A stretch of 64,000 nt of DNA from Persicaria tinctoria (Eukaryota > Streptophyta > Magnoliopsida > Caryophyllales > Polygonaceae). Shown here one piece after another: positions 38,301 through 48,366 of the stretch. The translations under genes and the position numbers were made by a program. Positions within the stretch are counted from its first letter, which is position 1. Every line of letters starts with the position of its first letter. The stretch covers positions 24,277,175 through 24,341,174 of the forward strand of contig JBANSL010000018.1 of assembly GCA_037127255.1 (NCBI GenBank), written 5' to 3'. The notes under the pieces are model-generated. The model did not search any database and was not told where the DNA came from. It saw only the letters and a list, made by a program, of their open reading frames with translations.

Positions 38301-38698
38301 ACATTGTTGAGTTTCAAAGGACAGTCAGAGGGTAGGGTAGCAGGGCCCGAACCAACAATTGGAATACGATTTCCGTTCCCGACATAAACCGAAGGCAAAG
38401 TGCTAGAATTAAAAACAGTTTGTAGGTTACCTGGATTGTTCGTCATGTGAGAAGAGGCCCCGGTATCCATATACCAATTTCCGTCCGGCTGCTGAAGACC
38501 CAAATGGGTCGTGGGTTGCGACAACGACGCCGCTGGTTGTGTTGTAGACAGCGCCTGCGGTGGAGGGTTGGGAACCGAGTAGCAGTAGGGTTGCTGCAGG
38601 TAGGGTAGCGGGTAGCCGGCCCAGGGCTGAGGCCAGTACGACGAAGGGCTAGGCCGGGTGTCCTCCCTGGATTGCAAGGCTATTTCGTCGGTAGACAT
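35300..38698 (-). pseudogene. element G pol (protease to RNase H), one nonsense codon
   Basis: It starts at ATG 38698 with a short proline/glutamine-rich leader fused straight to the protease (YMDTGASSHM, catalytic motif intact). Next come the HARLGHPG...CSSCQ integrase zinc region, HCDLWTSP, QCDMGGEF and SPQNGKAER (integrase), and MWLFKHKYRSDG and YVDD (36257-36268; reverse transcriptase). RNase H has SDADWAGC and SSAEAEYRG. A single TGA (36539-36541) falls where element C has Trp. An 18-base G run (37005-37022) encodes a polyproline stretch. The stop (35300-35302) is inside the 3' LTR. A gag deletion plus one nonsense codon implies recent movement by help in trans. Confidence 0.9.
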
Positions 38699-38954
38699 CG
38701 AGAAGAGGTGGGAGATGGCGGCGGAAGGGAGAAAGAAGGAACAAGGGGGCGGCGGCGGCGGCTCGAGGGAGCGGCGGCGGCGGCAGGAGGGGGAGGCGGC
38801 GGCAGCAGGGGCGGCGACGGCGGCGGCTAGGGATGGCGTCGGCGGCTAGGGCGTGGCTAGCGGCGACAGCTAGGGATTGCAGCGGCGGCGACTTGGGGCT
38901 GCGGCGGCGTAGTGGATCGTTAGATGTGAAACAAAATTAGGGTTTCACACAAAA
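38699..38954 (-). other. element G leader, CGG-rich
   Basis: A GC-rich stretch of CGG/GGC repeats between the primer site and the pol start. It holds no gag coding. Confidence 0.6.
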
Positions 38955-38965
38955 GCCTGATACCA

Positions 38966-39090
38966 TGTAAGTGTTTGGAGAACTGAGTCCTTAACGGATC
39001 TCAGAGGCCTACTCCTGTATATATATCAATGGATGAAAACCCTGAGGGTATAATGGTAACTGTACATGTATAAATAATATAATGCTAATA
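38966..39090 (-). repeat. element G 5' LTR
   Basis: 125 bp. On the minus strand it ends CACTTACA before the primer site. Its outermost base pair is mutated (TA for TG). Confidence 0.92.
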
Positions 39091-39188
39091 GGAGGGAGTT
39101 TGCCGCCATTGAATAGGGGTTTGGTGTATTTGAAGAGGATGATTGCAGTTAAGATGAGAGTGAACCAGTAGACTAAACCAGTATCCAT
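39091..39188 (-). pseudogene. P450 exon 1, first part (membrane anchor)
   Basis: ATG at 39188, then 31 codons of hydrophobic anchor up to GGKL and the start of the proline-rich hinge, where element G was inserted (GGAGG duplication 39091-39095 and 35176-35180). Confidence 0.85.
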
Positions 39189-39318
39189 GGCCGATCCACC
39201 CCCAAACTGTATATGTGTTTTGAGCTAGCAGAGAGCTAAAGAGAGAGATTGATGGATGATGGATGGAGAGTATGCATGAGAGATTGATGGATGATGGATG
39301 GAGAGTATGCATGAGATA
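39189..39318 (-). promoter_or_regulatory. P450 upstream flank
   Basis: The 5' flank of the P450. A 37-bp sequence (GATGGATGATGGATGGAGAG core) is present twice in tandem (about 39243-39316). An AATAAATATC box on the minus strand (about 39316-39325), some 130 bases before the ATG, could be a TATA box. Confidence 0.35.
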
Positions 39319-40399
39319 TTTATTGGAAATAATCTCCAAAAAGTTCCATGCCTCTTTTAAAACATCCTAATGAGGAGGATCGGAGGAGGTGTCACAAATC
39401 TCACTCTTCGTTATAGGGACATATGGAGTTTGTACGGAGTGGGGTAGAAAAAATGACTAAAATTATAAACAATTTAAAATTAAAAAATAGTGTGAAATAG
39501 AGCTTACAAGATTATGAAATAATATAAACTTCGTAAGAGACGAAAAAGAGTTTATTTATAAAAAGTGAAGTTTATTTGGTTATTATTAGGGGTATTATAA
39601 TAATTATTTATTCCTAATCGATTTCAACTAACTGGGAAATCTAATTAACGATGCACTCACTAATGGGCTTCCAATCGACGGCCACTTCATTTTTAGCAGG
39701 TCGGTGGTATAGACTTCTCCAATCCCTTGTCCAACACCATCTCTCTTATGACTAGCTAACGACCTCGAAGGCATTAGATTGGTTAAATAATCAAATCGGA
39801 TTGTTACCTTGAACCGATAGCGCTCCTAGAATTAGGGTTTTACAAAGAACTATCGCCAAAGCACGCTAGTGCCGGTGTTAGGGCTTTCACCCTTGTGAAG
39901 GATACTCCGATTCCCATTGACGTCCTTGCATGTGGTGAAGGGTCGATTTGATGGAAACTTTCCATTTGAGTAACGCTGTGTTTTTGTGTTTTGATATAAG
40001 GTAAGAATTCGAGAACCAGATGACATACCTGATTCTTCGAGAGACCGACTTGAGCAGATGACGAACCGTCAAAACATACAAAGTAAATAGCAAAAGGTGC
40101 AAACCAGATAGAAACAAAGCAAACAAATACGGACGATCAAGCAAACATAATCCCATCACGTTGGGAAGAACAACATAGACTACGAGTAACGTTGTGTTTC
40201 TCATTGATGAAAAAGCTACCATCTCTTTTTGGGATGCTCCAATTCAAAAATATTATGTGTGAAATAGAAAAAGGAATTATTGTGCAATTTAGTGAATTTT
40301 TTCTTTTCAATAGTCATTTCAAAGTTTGGACTAAAGTCTCACTCTTTTTCTATTTAGAAGATTTTTTGAAAAAATAATTTTTTTTTGGTGATAATATTT

Positions 40400-40622
40400 A
40401 CACCCATAAATTTTACTATATACATCACACATGCGTCTCTTAAATCACACCCCTGCTCCTCTTGAGTCACAAATCTGCCCCTCAAGAGGTGCAGGGTATT
40501 TTAAATGTAAAATAATATGCGCCTCTTGAGAGGCAGGTGTGTGACTCAAGAGGAGCATGATGTATTTTAAAAAATATATATAAAAAGTGAGATATATGGT
40601 GTATATAGTAAAACTTGGTTGT
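40400..40622. mobile_element. MITE-like insertion, unclassified
   Basis: Present in copy 1 and absent from copy 2 at the same place. The ends are inverted: TTTACTATATACATCACAC near 40413 against GGTGTATATAGTAAA near 40598-40612. The interior has a second inverted pair around CTCCTCTTGAGTCACA. No clear target duplication was found. Confidence 0.5.
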
Positions 40623-40786
40623 TTAAATAACATTTCCTTTTTCTTCCATGAAGTTTATAGTATTTCAAAACTTTTCAACTTTTGTTTCACAGATTTTCCA
40701 ACGTCAATTAAATTTCAAATTTCAGTCAATCTTTCAATTCTGCCTTATACGAACCTTAAGTGAGAGTTAAGTGTGAGGCTATTTTT

Positions 40787-41043
40787 TTTTTTTTTTTTTT
40801 TTTTTTTTTGATTGGGTAAGAATTCGGGAGCTATGAGCTACCCGATGACATCCTTTCGGATGAGGTTTGCAAGACCTAAATCGGAATCAAGGGCGGTGGT
40901 GGTGACAACTAGAGCAAGGTGTGCTACCTTATCTGCTACAGCGTTGTCGCTTCGAGGAACGTAGGAGAACGAAACCTCTTCAAACCCCGTAGTGAGGGAG
41001 CTAATGTCAGACATAACTAGCTCAATTTCCCAAGTCCTTTAGA
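40787..41043 (-). mobile_element. 5'-truncated LINE with poly(A) tail
   Basis: On the minus strand it encodes the end of a plant LINE RNase H domain (FSYVPRSDNAVADKVAHLAL) and a stop, then about 65 bases later a run of roughly 25-30 A. A 13-bp target duplication TGAGGCTATTTTT flanks it (40774-40786 and 41044-41056). Copy 2 has the empty site near 50770. Confidence 0.8.
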
Positions 41044-41150
41044 TGAGGCTATTTTTGTTTAATGGGAGAAGGGACAAGTTTTTTTGTATGTATATGTATA
41101 ATAAATAAATAAATAATAAAAACAAAAACTCTTTCCACGTAAGCCAATTG

Positions 41151-41794
41151 TGTTAGTACGTATATATTTGTATATATAGGTATTTTAGGGAGTTGTTAGT
41201 AGACCTGTCAAACGGGTCATTCGGGTCGGGTTCGGGTCAGGTCACTTCGGGTTTCGGGTAAAACGAGTCTCGGGTAAAACGGGTTCTGGGTTTTTCGGGT
41301 TGACTCGAACTCGGGTTTGATCGGGTTTCGGGTCGGGTTCGGGTCGATTTCGGGTTTGTCAATTTTTTCTTTTTTAAATTAAAAAAATCATTATTTGATA
41401 ATTTTGTGATAAATTTTAATTATATATATAAAAAATTAATTATATATAATTATAAATTAACTGGGTCAATCGGGTCACCGGGTCAATCGGGTCAAAATTA
41501 CCGGGTCAATCGGGTCACCGGGTCGAAACCCAGATTACCCGGAAAATTTCGGGTTTTTCGGGTTCGGGTCGAAAAAAAATTTCGGGTCAAAATTTTCGGG
41601 TTCGGGTCGGAAATTTTTCGGATCGGTCGGGTCGGGTCACCAGGTCGGGTTGTGTTTTGACAGGTCTAGTTGTTAGTATAAGGAGATTGTGTGGGATTGT
41701 GTATATCTTTTATGCTTATCTTGTAACCTTTGTAACTCTTTTTATACGGTTGAGAATAATGAGAATGAAAAGCAGCAAATCTTCCCAAATTACA
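41151..41794 (+). repeat. element C 5' LTR with hAT MITE inside
   Basis: TGTTAGTACG to CCAAATTACA, 644 bp, of which 477 are the MITE and its duplicated target. Confidence 0.92.
41200..41668. mobile_element. hAT-type MITE in element C's 5' LTR
   Basis: 469 bp with inverted ends TAGACCTGTCAAA / TTTGACAGGTCTA and an 8-bp target duplication GTTGTTAG (41192-41199 and 41669-41676), as hAT elements make. The interior is a run of CGGGTCGGGTTC variants. Confidence 0.85.
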
Positions 41795-41865
41795 TGGTAT
41801 CAGGCCTCTTTCCGTTGGCCTAATTTTCCACCAAATTCCGCCCCAATTTTCCCTTCTGCTTCACC

Positions 41866-42776
41866 ATGGCTCAGGAACCACGTTTCCACTCAGCCTAAGC
41901 AGTCACCAACGTCAAAAATATCATCCCAGTGTCCCTTGACCTCAACAAGGTCCCGTATCACACTTGGGAAAAGATCTTCAAAGTCGCACTTTGCGCTCAT
42001 AATGTTCTCTACCACATCGACGGATCGGAGCGCCCCGCTAATCTTACCGATGATCGCTTCAATCAACTCGATGCTATTGTGCTGTCGTGGATTTACGCCA
42101 GCATCGGAGGAACTCTTATTGACCATCATCCAGCCCGGATCCACTGCTCGGGCCGCCAGGCTTCGCATCAAGAACGTCTTCCAAGACAACCAGGGTGCGC
42201 GAGCGGCCGACTTGGAGAACGGATTCATCAACACCCGCCTTGAGAATTGCTCAGACGTTGCGGCATACTGTCAAGAACTGAAATCGTTCGCTGATCAACT
42301 CAAAGGTGTTGGTTTCCCGGTGTCGGATTAACGATTAGTTCTTCAGCTAATCAACGGCCTATCGTCCGCCTATGATATGGTTGGCAGCATCATTAGTCAG
42401 CAGACGCCCCTGCCGACTTTCCTCACTGCTTGCAGCATGCTCTCCCGAGAGGCGACCCGCATCAAACGGAACTCCACCCCTGGAACTGAACCAGCCACGG
42501 TTCTGGTGGTACCCTCTCAGCCGGCCCCTCCAGCGCCTCCCCGAGACAACAATCGCGACTCTGCTCGTGATAGTAAGGGAGGCAATGGAAATCGCAACCG
42601 AGGAAAGGGCAAGGCCAAGGATGGATCTCGACAGCCTGCACCACAAAATCAGCCACCATGGTACCCACAATACTACTGGCCAGCCCCACCACCTTGCCCC
42701 TACCCGACGGCGCCTATGTACCGTCCACCGTATGGGTACCCGCCCCAGCGCCCACGGATCTACCTGCAGCATTTAA
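41866..42776 (+). pseudogene. element C gag, frameshifted
   Basis: ATG at 41866, TAA after ten codons (41896). It then encodes SLDLNKVPYHTWEKIFKVAL, a shift near 42100, ARAADLENGFINTRLENCSD, a TAA near 42331, then INGLSSAYDMV and a Pro/Gln-rich end. This is the retrotransposon gag that element G lacks. Confidence 0.75.
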
Positions 42777-45700
42777 CTCCGTCTCGCTCAACCAGCCGGA
42801 CGATAATTGGTACATGGACACCGACGCTTCGAACCACATGACATCGAACCAAGATATCCTCTGTCCTTTCATTAATTCGAGCAACATTTCATTTGTGTTT
42901 GTTGGAAATGGTAAAACAATTCATGTACTTGGACATGGTTCTACAACTTTCCCAAACACAGTCGCCCCCCTTGCTCTAAAAAATGTTTTATATACACCCT
43001 ACATCATCAAAAACTTGGTCTCCTTCAAGCAATTCACTAAAGATAACAATGTTTCCGTTGAATTTGATCCATATGGTTTTTTTGTGAAGGACTACCATTC
43101 GGGGACCAAAATCCTGAGATGTGACAGCCCCGGGACACTCTACCTGGTCAGCCCCTCTACCGTCAACTCTAGCCAGCCACCAACCGCCCTCACTACCTCC
43201 GCCCCGGACCTTTGGCATGCTCGCCTTGGACATCCCGGCTCCCATGTTTTACGTCTTTTAGATCGTGTCTTTGCTATCCGTTGTAATAAGAAGTCTCTCT
43301 CCCGTATTTGTCATTCTTGCCAATTATTCAAACACAATAGGCTACCGTTTTTTGATTCTCAATCAATTACATTGGCCCCGTTTGATATAATTCATAGCAA
43401 CTTGTGGACATCTCCCATCACAAGTGAGAATGGCTACAAATATTACCTTGTCCTCTTAGATGATTTTACTCATTTTGCGTGGGTATTTCCACTGAGAAAC
43501 AAGTCCGAAGCTTTCTCTAAGTTTACCCAATTTCGAGCTATGATAAAAACCCAATTCTAAAGAGAAATAAAAACATTCCAGTGTGATATGGGAGAGGAAT
43601 TCCACAATCAATCATTCCACAACCTGTGTGCTCAAATGGGTATGACCATGAGGTTTTCTTGTCCACAATCGTCTCCACAAAATGGCAAGTCCAAGAGAAA
43701 TCTTAGAACTCTAAATGACAAGACACGATCTCTCCTCGTCCACGCTTCTTGTCCACACACCTTTTGGGTGGAGGCCCTTCACATGGCGGTCTACCTTCAC
43801 AACATCCTTCCATCCAAGGCTTGTGACAATGCAACCCCCACCCTCCTCCTTTATCATCGACATCCAACCTACGATCATGTTCGTGTCTTCGGATGTTTAT
43901 GCTACCCAAACACCACCGCTACCTCACCCCACAAACTGGCCCATCGCTCGACACCATGTGTCTTTCTTGGCCTATCCAGCACCCATCGAGGTTTTAGGTG
44001 CCTTGACACCTCTACAAATCGTGTCTTTATCTCCCGACATGTGGTGTTCGCCGAGGATGTTTTCCCCTTCGCTAAACCCGAACGTCAAAAACAACCTTCT
44101 CCACACACCCAATGTAATGAGATCCACCCGCTTGTGACCGAGCTCATCACCTCACCACCGGCGCAGGCCCCCGTCCCTGTTCCACACCCACCAAACACCC
44201 CACCGAGACATCCCATGGTAACTCGGAGCCAACTTGGAATTAGCCGCCCCAACCAGCGGTTTAACCTCCATGTTGATACCGCATCTGTGTCCCCCTTTCC
44301 TAAGTCTCCTATTGCAGCCTTGTCCGATCCGAATTGGCTATCCGCCATGCACGATGAATATAATGCTCTTATTAAGAATATGACTTGGGACCTTGTTCCA
44401 AGACCAAATGACACTAATATCATTCGATGTATGTGGTTATTCAAGCACAAACTCGGGTCTGACGGCTCCCTCGAGCGAAACAAAGCTCGTCTCATGGTCA
44501 ATGGTAAATCGCAAGAAGTAGGGATCGATTGTGAAGAAACATTCAGCCTGGTGGTTAAGCCGGCAACCATTCGGACTGTCTTGAGTATTTCTCTATCGCG
44601 ATCATGGCCGATTCACCAACTCGACGTCAAGAATGCGTTCCTACATGGTCATCTGGAAGAAACCGTCTACATGCACCAACCACCGGAATTCCGCGATAAG
44701 ACGAACCCATCCCATGTTTGTCTTCTCCGAAAGTCCCTCTACGGCCTCAAGCGAGCTCTTCGCGCATGGTATACACGGTTCGCCAACTACCTAGACCGCA
44801 TTGGTTTTGTTAGCACTAAGTCGGACCCATCACTGTTCTTCTACAAGAAAGGTACCAGAATTGCTTTCCTCCTTTTATATGTTGACGACATCGTGTTGTC
44901 CGCCTCCACTACCGCCCTCCTGGACCACATCATGGCCATGTTACGGACTGAGTTTACCATGAAGGACCTCAGAGCTTTGAGCTATTTTCTCGGTGATGCG
45001 GTGACCCGATCGGCAAAGTCGTTGTTCATGTCACAAACCAAGTACGCCTCCGAAATCATCGCTCGTGCTAACATGTCCTCCTGCAAGCCGGCTCTCACCC
45101 CCGTCGACACCAAGTCCAAGCTTTCCGCTGCGTGTGGTCCTGCCATCGCAGACCCTAGCCTTTATCGGAGTTTGGCCGGCGCCCTCCAATACCTCACACT
45201 TACCCGGACGGACATTGCGTACGCGGTGCAACAAATCTGCCTCTTTATGCACTATCCGCGTGAGCCACATATGCAGGCACTCAAACGGATCATTCGGTAT
45301 GTTCAAGGCACTCTCTACCTCGGTCTATCCCTGCACAAGTCATCGGTTGATGCCCTTACAGCTTACTCGGATGCTGATTGGGGTGGCTGTCTCGATACTC
45401 GTCGCTCGACTCCCGGCTATTGTGTCTATCTCGGAGATAACATCATCTCCTGGTCATCCAAACGGCAACCGACCCTATCCCGCTCTAGTGCTGAAGCGGA
45501 GTATCGAGGGGTCGCCAACGCCGTAGCCGAAACATGCTAGCTCCGTAACCTGTTGTCCGAGCTCCACGTCTCCCTCAAGAAAGCCACGGTGGTGTACTGC
45601 GACAATATCAGTGCAGTGTACTTGTCCTCCAACCCGGTACAACATCAACGCACAAAGCACGTGGAAATGGACCTTCATTTCGTACGTGAAAAGGTAAGAA

Positions 45701-45846
45701 TCGGCCACATTCGTGTCCTCCATGTGCCATCTGCGAATCAATACGCCGATATCTTCACCAAGGGCCTCCCGTCCCCTCTCTTCACTGATTTTCGTTCCAG
45801 CCTTAACGTCCGTTCCTTAAACGCTAAGACTGGGGGGGATTGTTAG
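42777..45846 (+). pseudogene. element C pol, several stops
   Basis: The protease reads NWYMDTDASNHM: the catalytic Gly is Asp (42817-42825). Integrase has LWHARLGHPG and FDIIHSNLWTSP, then a TAA (43558-43560) and SPQNGKSKRN. Reverse transcriptase has CMWLFKHKLGSDG and YVDD (44878-44889). RNase H has SDADWGGC, SSAEAEYRG and a TAG at 45538-45540. The final stop is inside the 3' LTR (TGTTAG). Confidence 0.85.
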
Positions 45847-46244
45847 TACGTATATATTTGTATATATAGGTATTTTAGGGAGTTGTTAGTATTAGGAGAT
45901 TGTGTGGGATTGTGTATACTACCTCCGTTCCATAATACATGGGCTTTTCCTTTTTGACACGTTTTTTAAGGAGCGAAAAACTTAATGAAATATTATTTTT
46001 TTAATCAAATTTTTTATATCATTTGATACTTATTACTAATAAGTATCAAATTATATAAAAAATTTAATTAAAAAAATAATATTTCATATAGTTTTTCACT
46101 CCTTAAAAAGCGTGCCGAAAACTAAAAGCCCATGTATTTTGGAACGGAGGGAGTATCTTTTATGCTTATCTTGTAGCCTTTGTAACTCTTTTTATACGGT
46201 TGAGAATAATGAGAATGGCAAGCAGCAAATCTTCCCAAATTACA
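45841..46244 (+). repeat. element C 3' LTR with Stowaway inside
   Basis: TGTTAGTACG to CCAAATTACA, 404 bp including a 235-bp MITE and its TA. Confidence 0.92.
45919..46153. mobile_element. Stowaway-type MITE in element C's 3' LTR
   Basis: 235 bp, inverted ends CTACCTCCGTTCC / GGAACGGAGGGAG, flanked by TA. The sister LTR shows the empty site. Confidence 0.85.
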
Positions 46245-46249
46245 AATTG

Positions 46250-47011
46250 ATGAATTGAAGACTTGAGGGGTGTAAATGTAATGTATGGCACTGGATGGAA
46301 GGGTTCTAAAATTTGGCTCTAGGGAGGGATGAGTTTGGTGGACGGGCTGTAGCCTGTAGGGAATGATTTTGAGGGAATATATTATAATCTCTGCCCTTGC
46401 CTTAGTGTGGACTGTCCTCGATCTTGTGCTCGGATCATGCCACCTTCGCATTTGAAACTAGTGAATCCCCCAAACCTCCATCCCTCTCGTCTGTTCTGCA
46501 ACCTTGGTGCGAAGAAGAAGTCGATCGGAAGATCACAACTGCCCTGTCCGGATCGAATTCTGAGCTCTCAATCTCCTCTCCCATGAGTGTCGGCCTTTCA
46601 CCTAGCTCGCAAAGCCAACCATGGGAAATGATGGCCTCCAACGTCGAGGACCAAACGAATTAAAACCTCAAAGCTGAAGCTATTGGACCAAGCCATTGCA
46701 GTTGTGTTTCCGCTCTCTATTTATCAAAATCAAATAAGTGATGATTTTGTGTGGATTGAAGGGAGGCATTTTAGTCATTTTATTTTTACCAAAAAAAAAA
46801 TCATCATTTTGCTAAATAACAACTCAATTATTTTTAAAAAATAATCTTATCTGCTCCGACCTTAAAATACACAAAAATAATCTTATCTCTCAAAATTTAA
46901 TTACAGATACAAGATTTGTACCCGTAATTTTTTTTTTAAAATGATATAGATTTTAAGGGCTCTTTGGTATAAATATGTCAGGTAAACAGAATGAAGACAA
47001 ATTTTGTATAT
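46250..47011. other. copy 1 unique sequence
   Basis: Shared with copy 2 at 52863-54200. An open frame around 46424-46663 is partly conserved in copy 2 (53570-53800), but frames differ downstream and no family was recognised. Confidence 0.4.
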
Positions 47012-47021
47012 GAAAATATAC

Positions 47022-47559
47022 GGAACGGATATTTCCACCGCTAATTTTTATTATTTCCACCGCTAATCACCGTATAGGTATGCGGTGGGTTTAATGACAG
47101 TCAACGATCACACCGCATACCTATGCGGTGGGCCACCGCAAAGTATTGCGGTGGGTCGAGTAGTATACATGCCTAAAACCGTCGCCATAATGGTCCAAAA
47201 CCATCACCATAACCCACCGCATAGGTATACGATGGGTTTGAATCGTCGGCATAACAATCCAAAACCATCGCCATAACGGTCCAAAATCGTCGCTATAACC
47301 CACCGCATAGGTATACGTTAGGTTATTGCGACGATTTTGGACCACTTCAACAAACCATTTTCAATTGCCCAAAAATTGACCGCATGTATACGGTCGCCAT
47401 AACCCACCACATAGGTATGCAGTGGGTTTGTATACGGTCAACGGATCCACCGCATGTATATGCGGTGGGTATGGGAAAAAGTGGATTAAGACCACCGCAT
47501 ACATATGCGGTGATTAGCGGTGGAAATAGTAAAAATTAGCGGTGAATTTATTATACCCC
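47022..47559. mobile_element. Mutator-type MITE
   Basis: 538 bp with imperfect inverted ends of about 50 bases (both contain CACCGCTAATTTTTA and TTTCCACCGCTAATCACCG) and a 10-bp target duplication GAAAATATAC (47012-47021 and 47560-47569). Copy 2 has the empty site near 54225. The interior is a series of palindromes such as CCGCATACCTATGCGG. Confidence 0.8.
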
Positions 47560-47933
47560 GAAAATATACTAGATAAGAGAAAAATGTTATTTTTGTATGA
47601 AAAATAAGATATGAAGGATAATGATTAAAAGAGTATATGAGTATATTTACCTCTTATTCAAATAGATGAGAGATGAAATAAGAAACAACGAAATCAATTT
47701 TGAATGAAAAGCTGAAGGAGGAGATAATGATTAAATTTTGTTAACAATTTATCTTAAATTATAAACGGACTATATTTATTTTTCCCCTTTATCTTTCTAA
47801 AATATAAATCAAATGAGCTCTTTTAGTGTACTATCGATATGTCAAATTTTTAACTGAAGAGGATTTGTCTATGCAAATCATTCGTATTGATAAATCAAGT
47901 CATAAAACACTTTCAACAAGATCTTATAATATA

Positions 47934-48366
47934 CTCCCTCCCTCCGTTAATTAAAAGTTGACGTTTTACTATTTGTACGTGCACATTTTTTGAGGTGTTA
48001 AAAATTATACCCACTCCGTTAATTAAAACTTTACGTTTACTATTTATGCACGCTTTTTAGGTGTTAAAAACTATATTAAATATTAACCTTTTTTTAATAA
48101 TTTCATACTTGTACATTTAAGTATGAATTCATAAAAACAAATGTAAAAAAAACATTAATATTTCATATAACTTTTATCATTTTAAAAAGCATACATGAAT
48201 AGTAAACGACAAGTTTTAATTAACAGAGGGAGTATAAAATATTAAATTTTTTTATAAAAAAATTAATTATTTCTTACTTATTAAGAAATTAATATTTTAT
48301 ATAGTTTTTATCATTTTGAAAAAAAAGTGCATGAATAGTAAACGATAAATTTTAATTAAAAGAGGG
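47934..48366. mobile_element. Stowaway-type MITE, outer
   Basis: Ends CTCCCTCCCTCCGTTAATT / TTTTAATTAAAAGAGGG, flanked by TA. Its two halves are separated by a second MITE of similar sequence. Copy 2 lacks it (near 54690). Confidence 0.7.
48010..48232. mobile_element. Stowaway-type MITE, nested
   Basis: Ends CCCACTCCGTTAATTAAAAC / GTTTTAATTAACAGAGGGAG, flanked by TA, sitting inside a relative of itself. Confidence 0.7.

Larger units (their letters stand above)
35181..39090 (-). mobile_element. element G: gag-less Ty1/Copia retrotransposon in P450 exon 1
   Basis: 3910 bp, with target duplication GGAGG on both sides (35176-35180 and 39091-39095) and two 125-bp LTRs differing at four positions. 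The primer site TGGTATCAGGC (minus strand, 38955-38965) abuts the 5' LTR with no gap. Only about 270 bases separate the LTR from the pol frame, so gag is missing. The very short LTRs and the DTGASSHM protease resemble element C and may indicate the Ale/Retrofit lineage. Confidence 0.95.
17897..39188 (-). pseudogene. CYP81-like cytochrome P450, broken by three Copia elements
   Basis: A two-exon P450 of the CYP71 clan, best matching CYP81. The product would be an ER-anchored haem monooxygenase of specialised metabolism. Exon 1 starts at ATG 39188 (MDTGLVYWFTLILTAIILFK, a membrane anchor) and ends at 34409 before GTGAGT. Exon 2 starts at 23449 after AG and ends at TAG 17897-17899. Without the inserts the coding length is about 1495 bases, or 498 codons, normal for the family. 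Exon 2 keeps AGTDTS (I helix), ETLR, PERF and FGVGRRACPG (haem-binding Cys). Exon 1 has an in-frame TAG (35024-35026) and a one-base frameshift near 35145-35158 after the proline-rich hinge. Three LTR elements interrupt it, each with a perfect 5-bp duplication. CYP81 is secure to family level; the substrate is unknown. Confidence 0.9.
41151..46244 (+). mobile_element. element C: Ty1/Copia LTR retrotransposon
   Basis: Target duplication AATTG (41146-41150 and 46245-46249). LTRs are 41151-41794 and 45841-46244; each contains a different MITE, and both are 167 bp once these are removed. The primer site TGGTATCAGGCC (41795-41806) abuts the 5' LTR, and the purine tract CTGGGGGGGAT precedes the 3' LTR. 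It is related to element G in protease, integrase and reverse transcriptase. Stops and frameshifts make it inactive. Confidence 0.95.

Noticed and set aside
42359..42772. 137-codon minus-strand frame
   Set aside because: Antisense to the gag end of element C.
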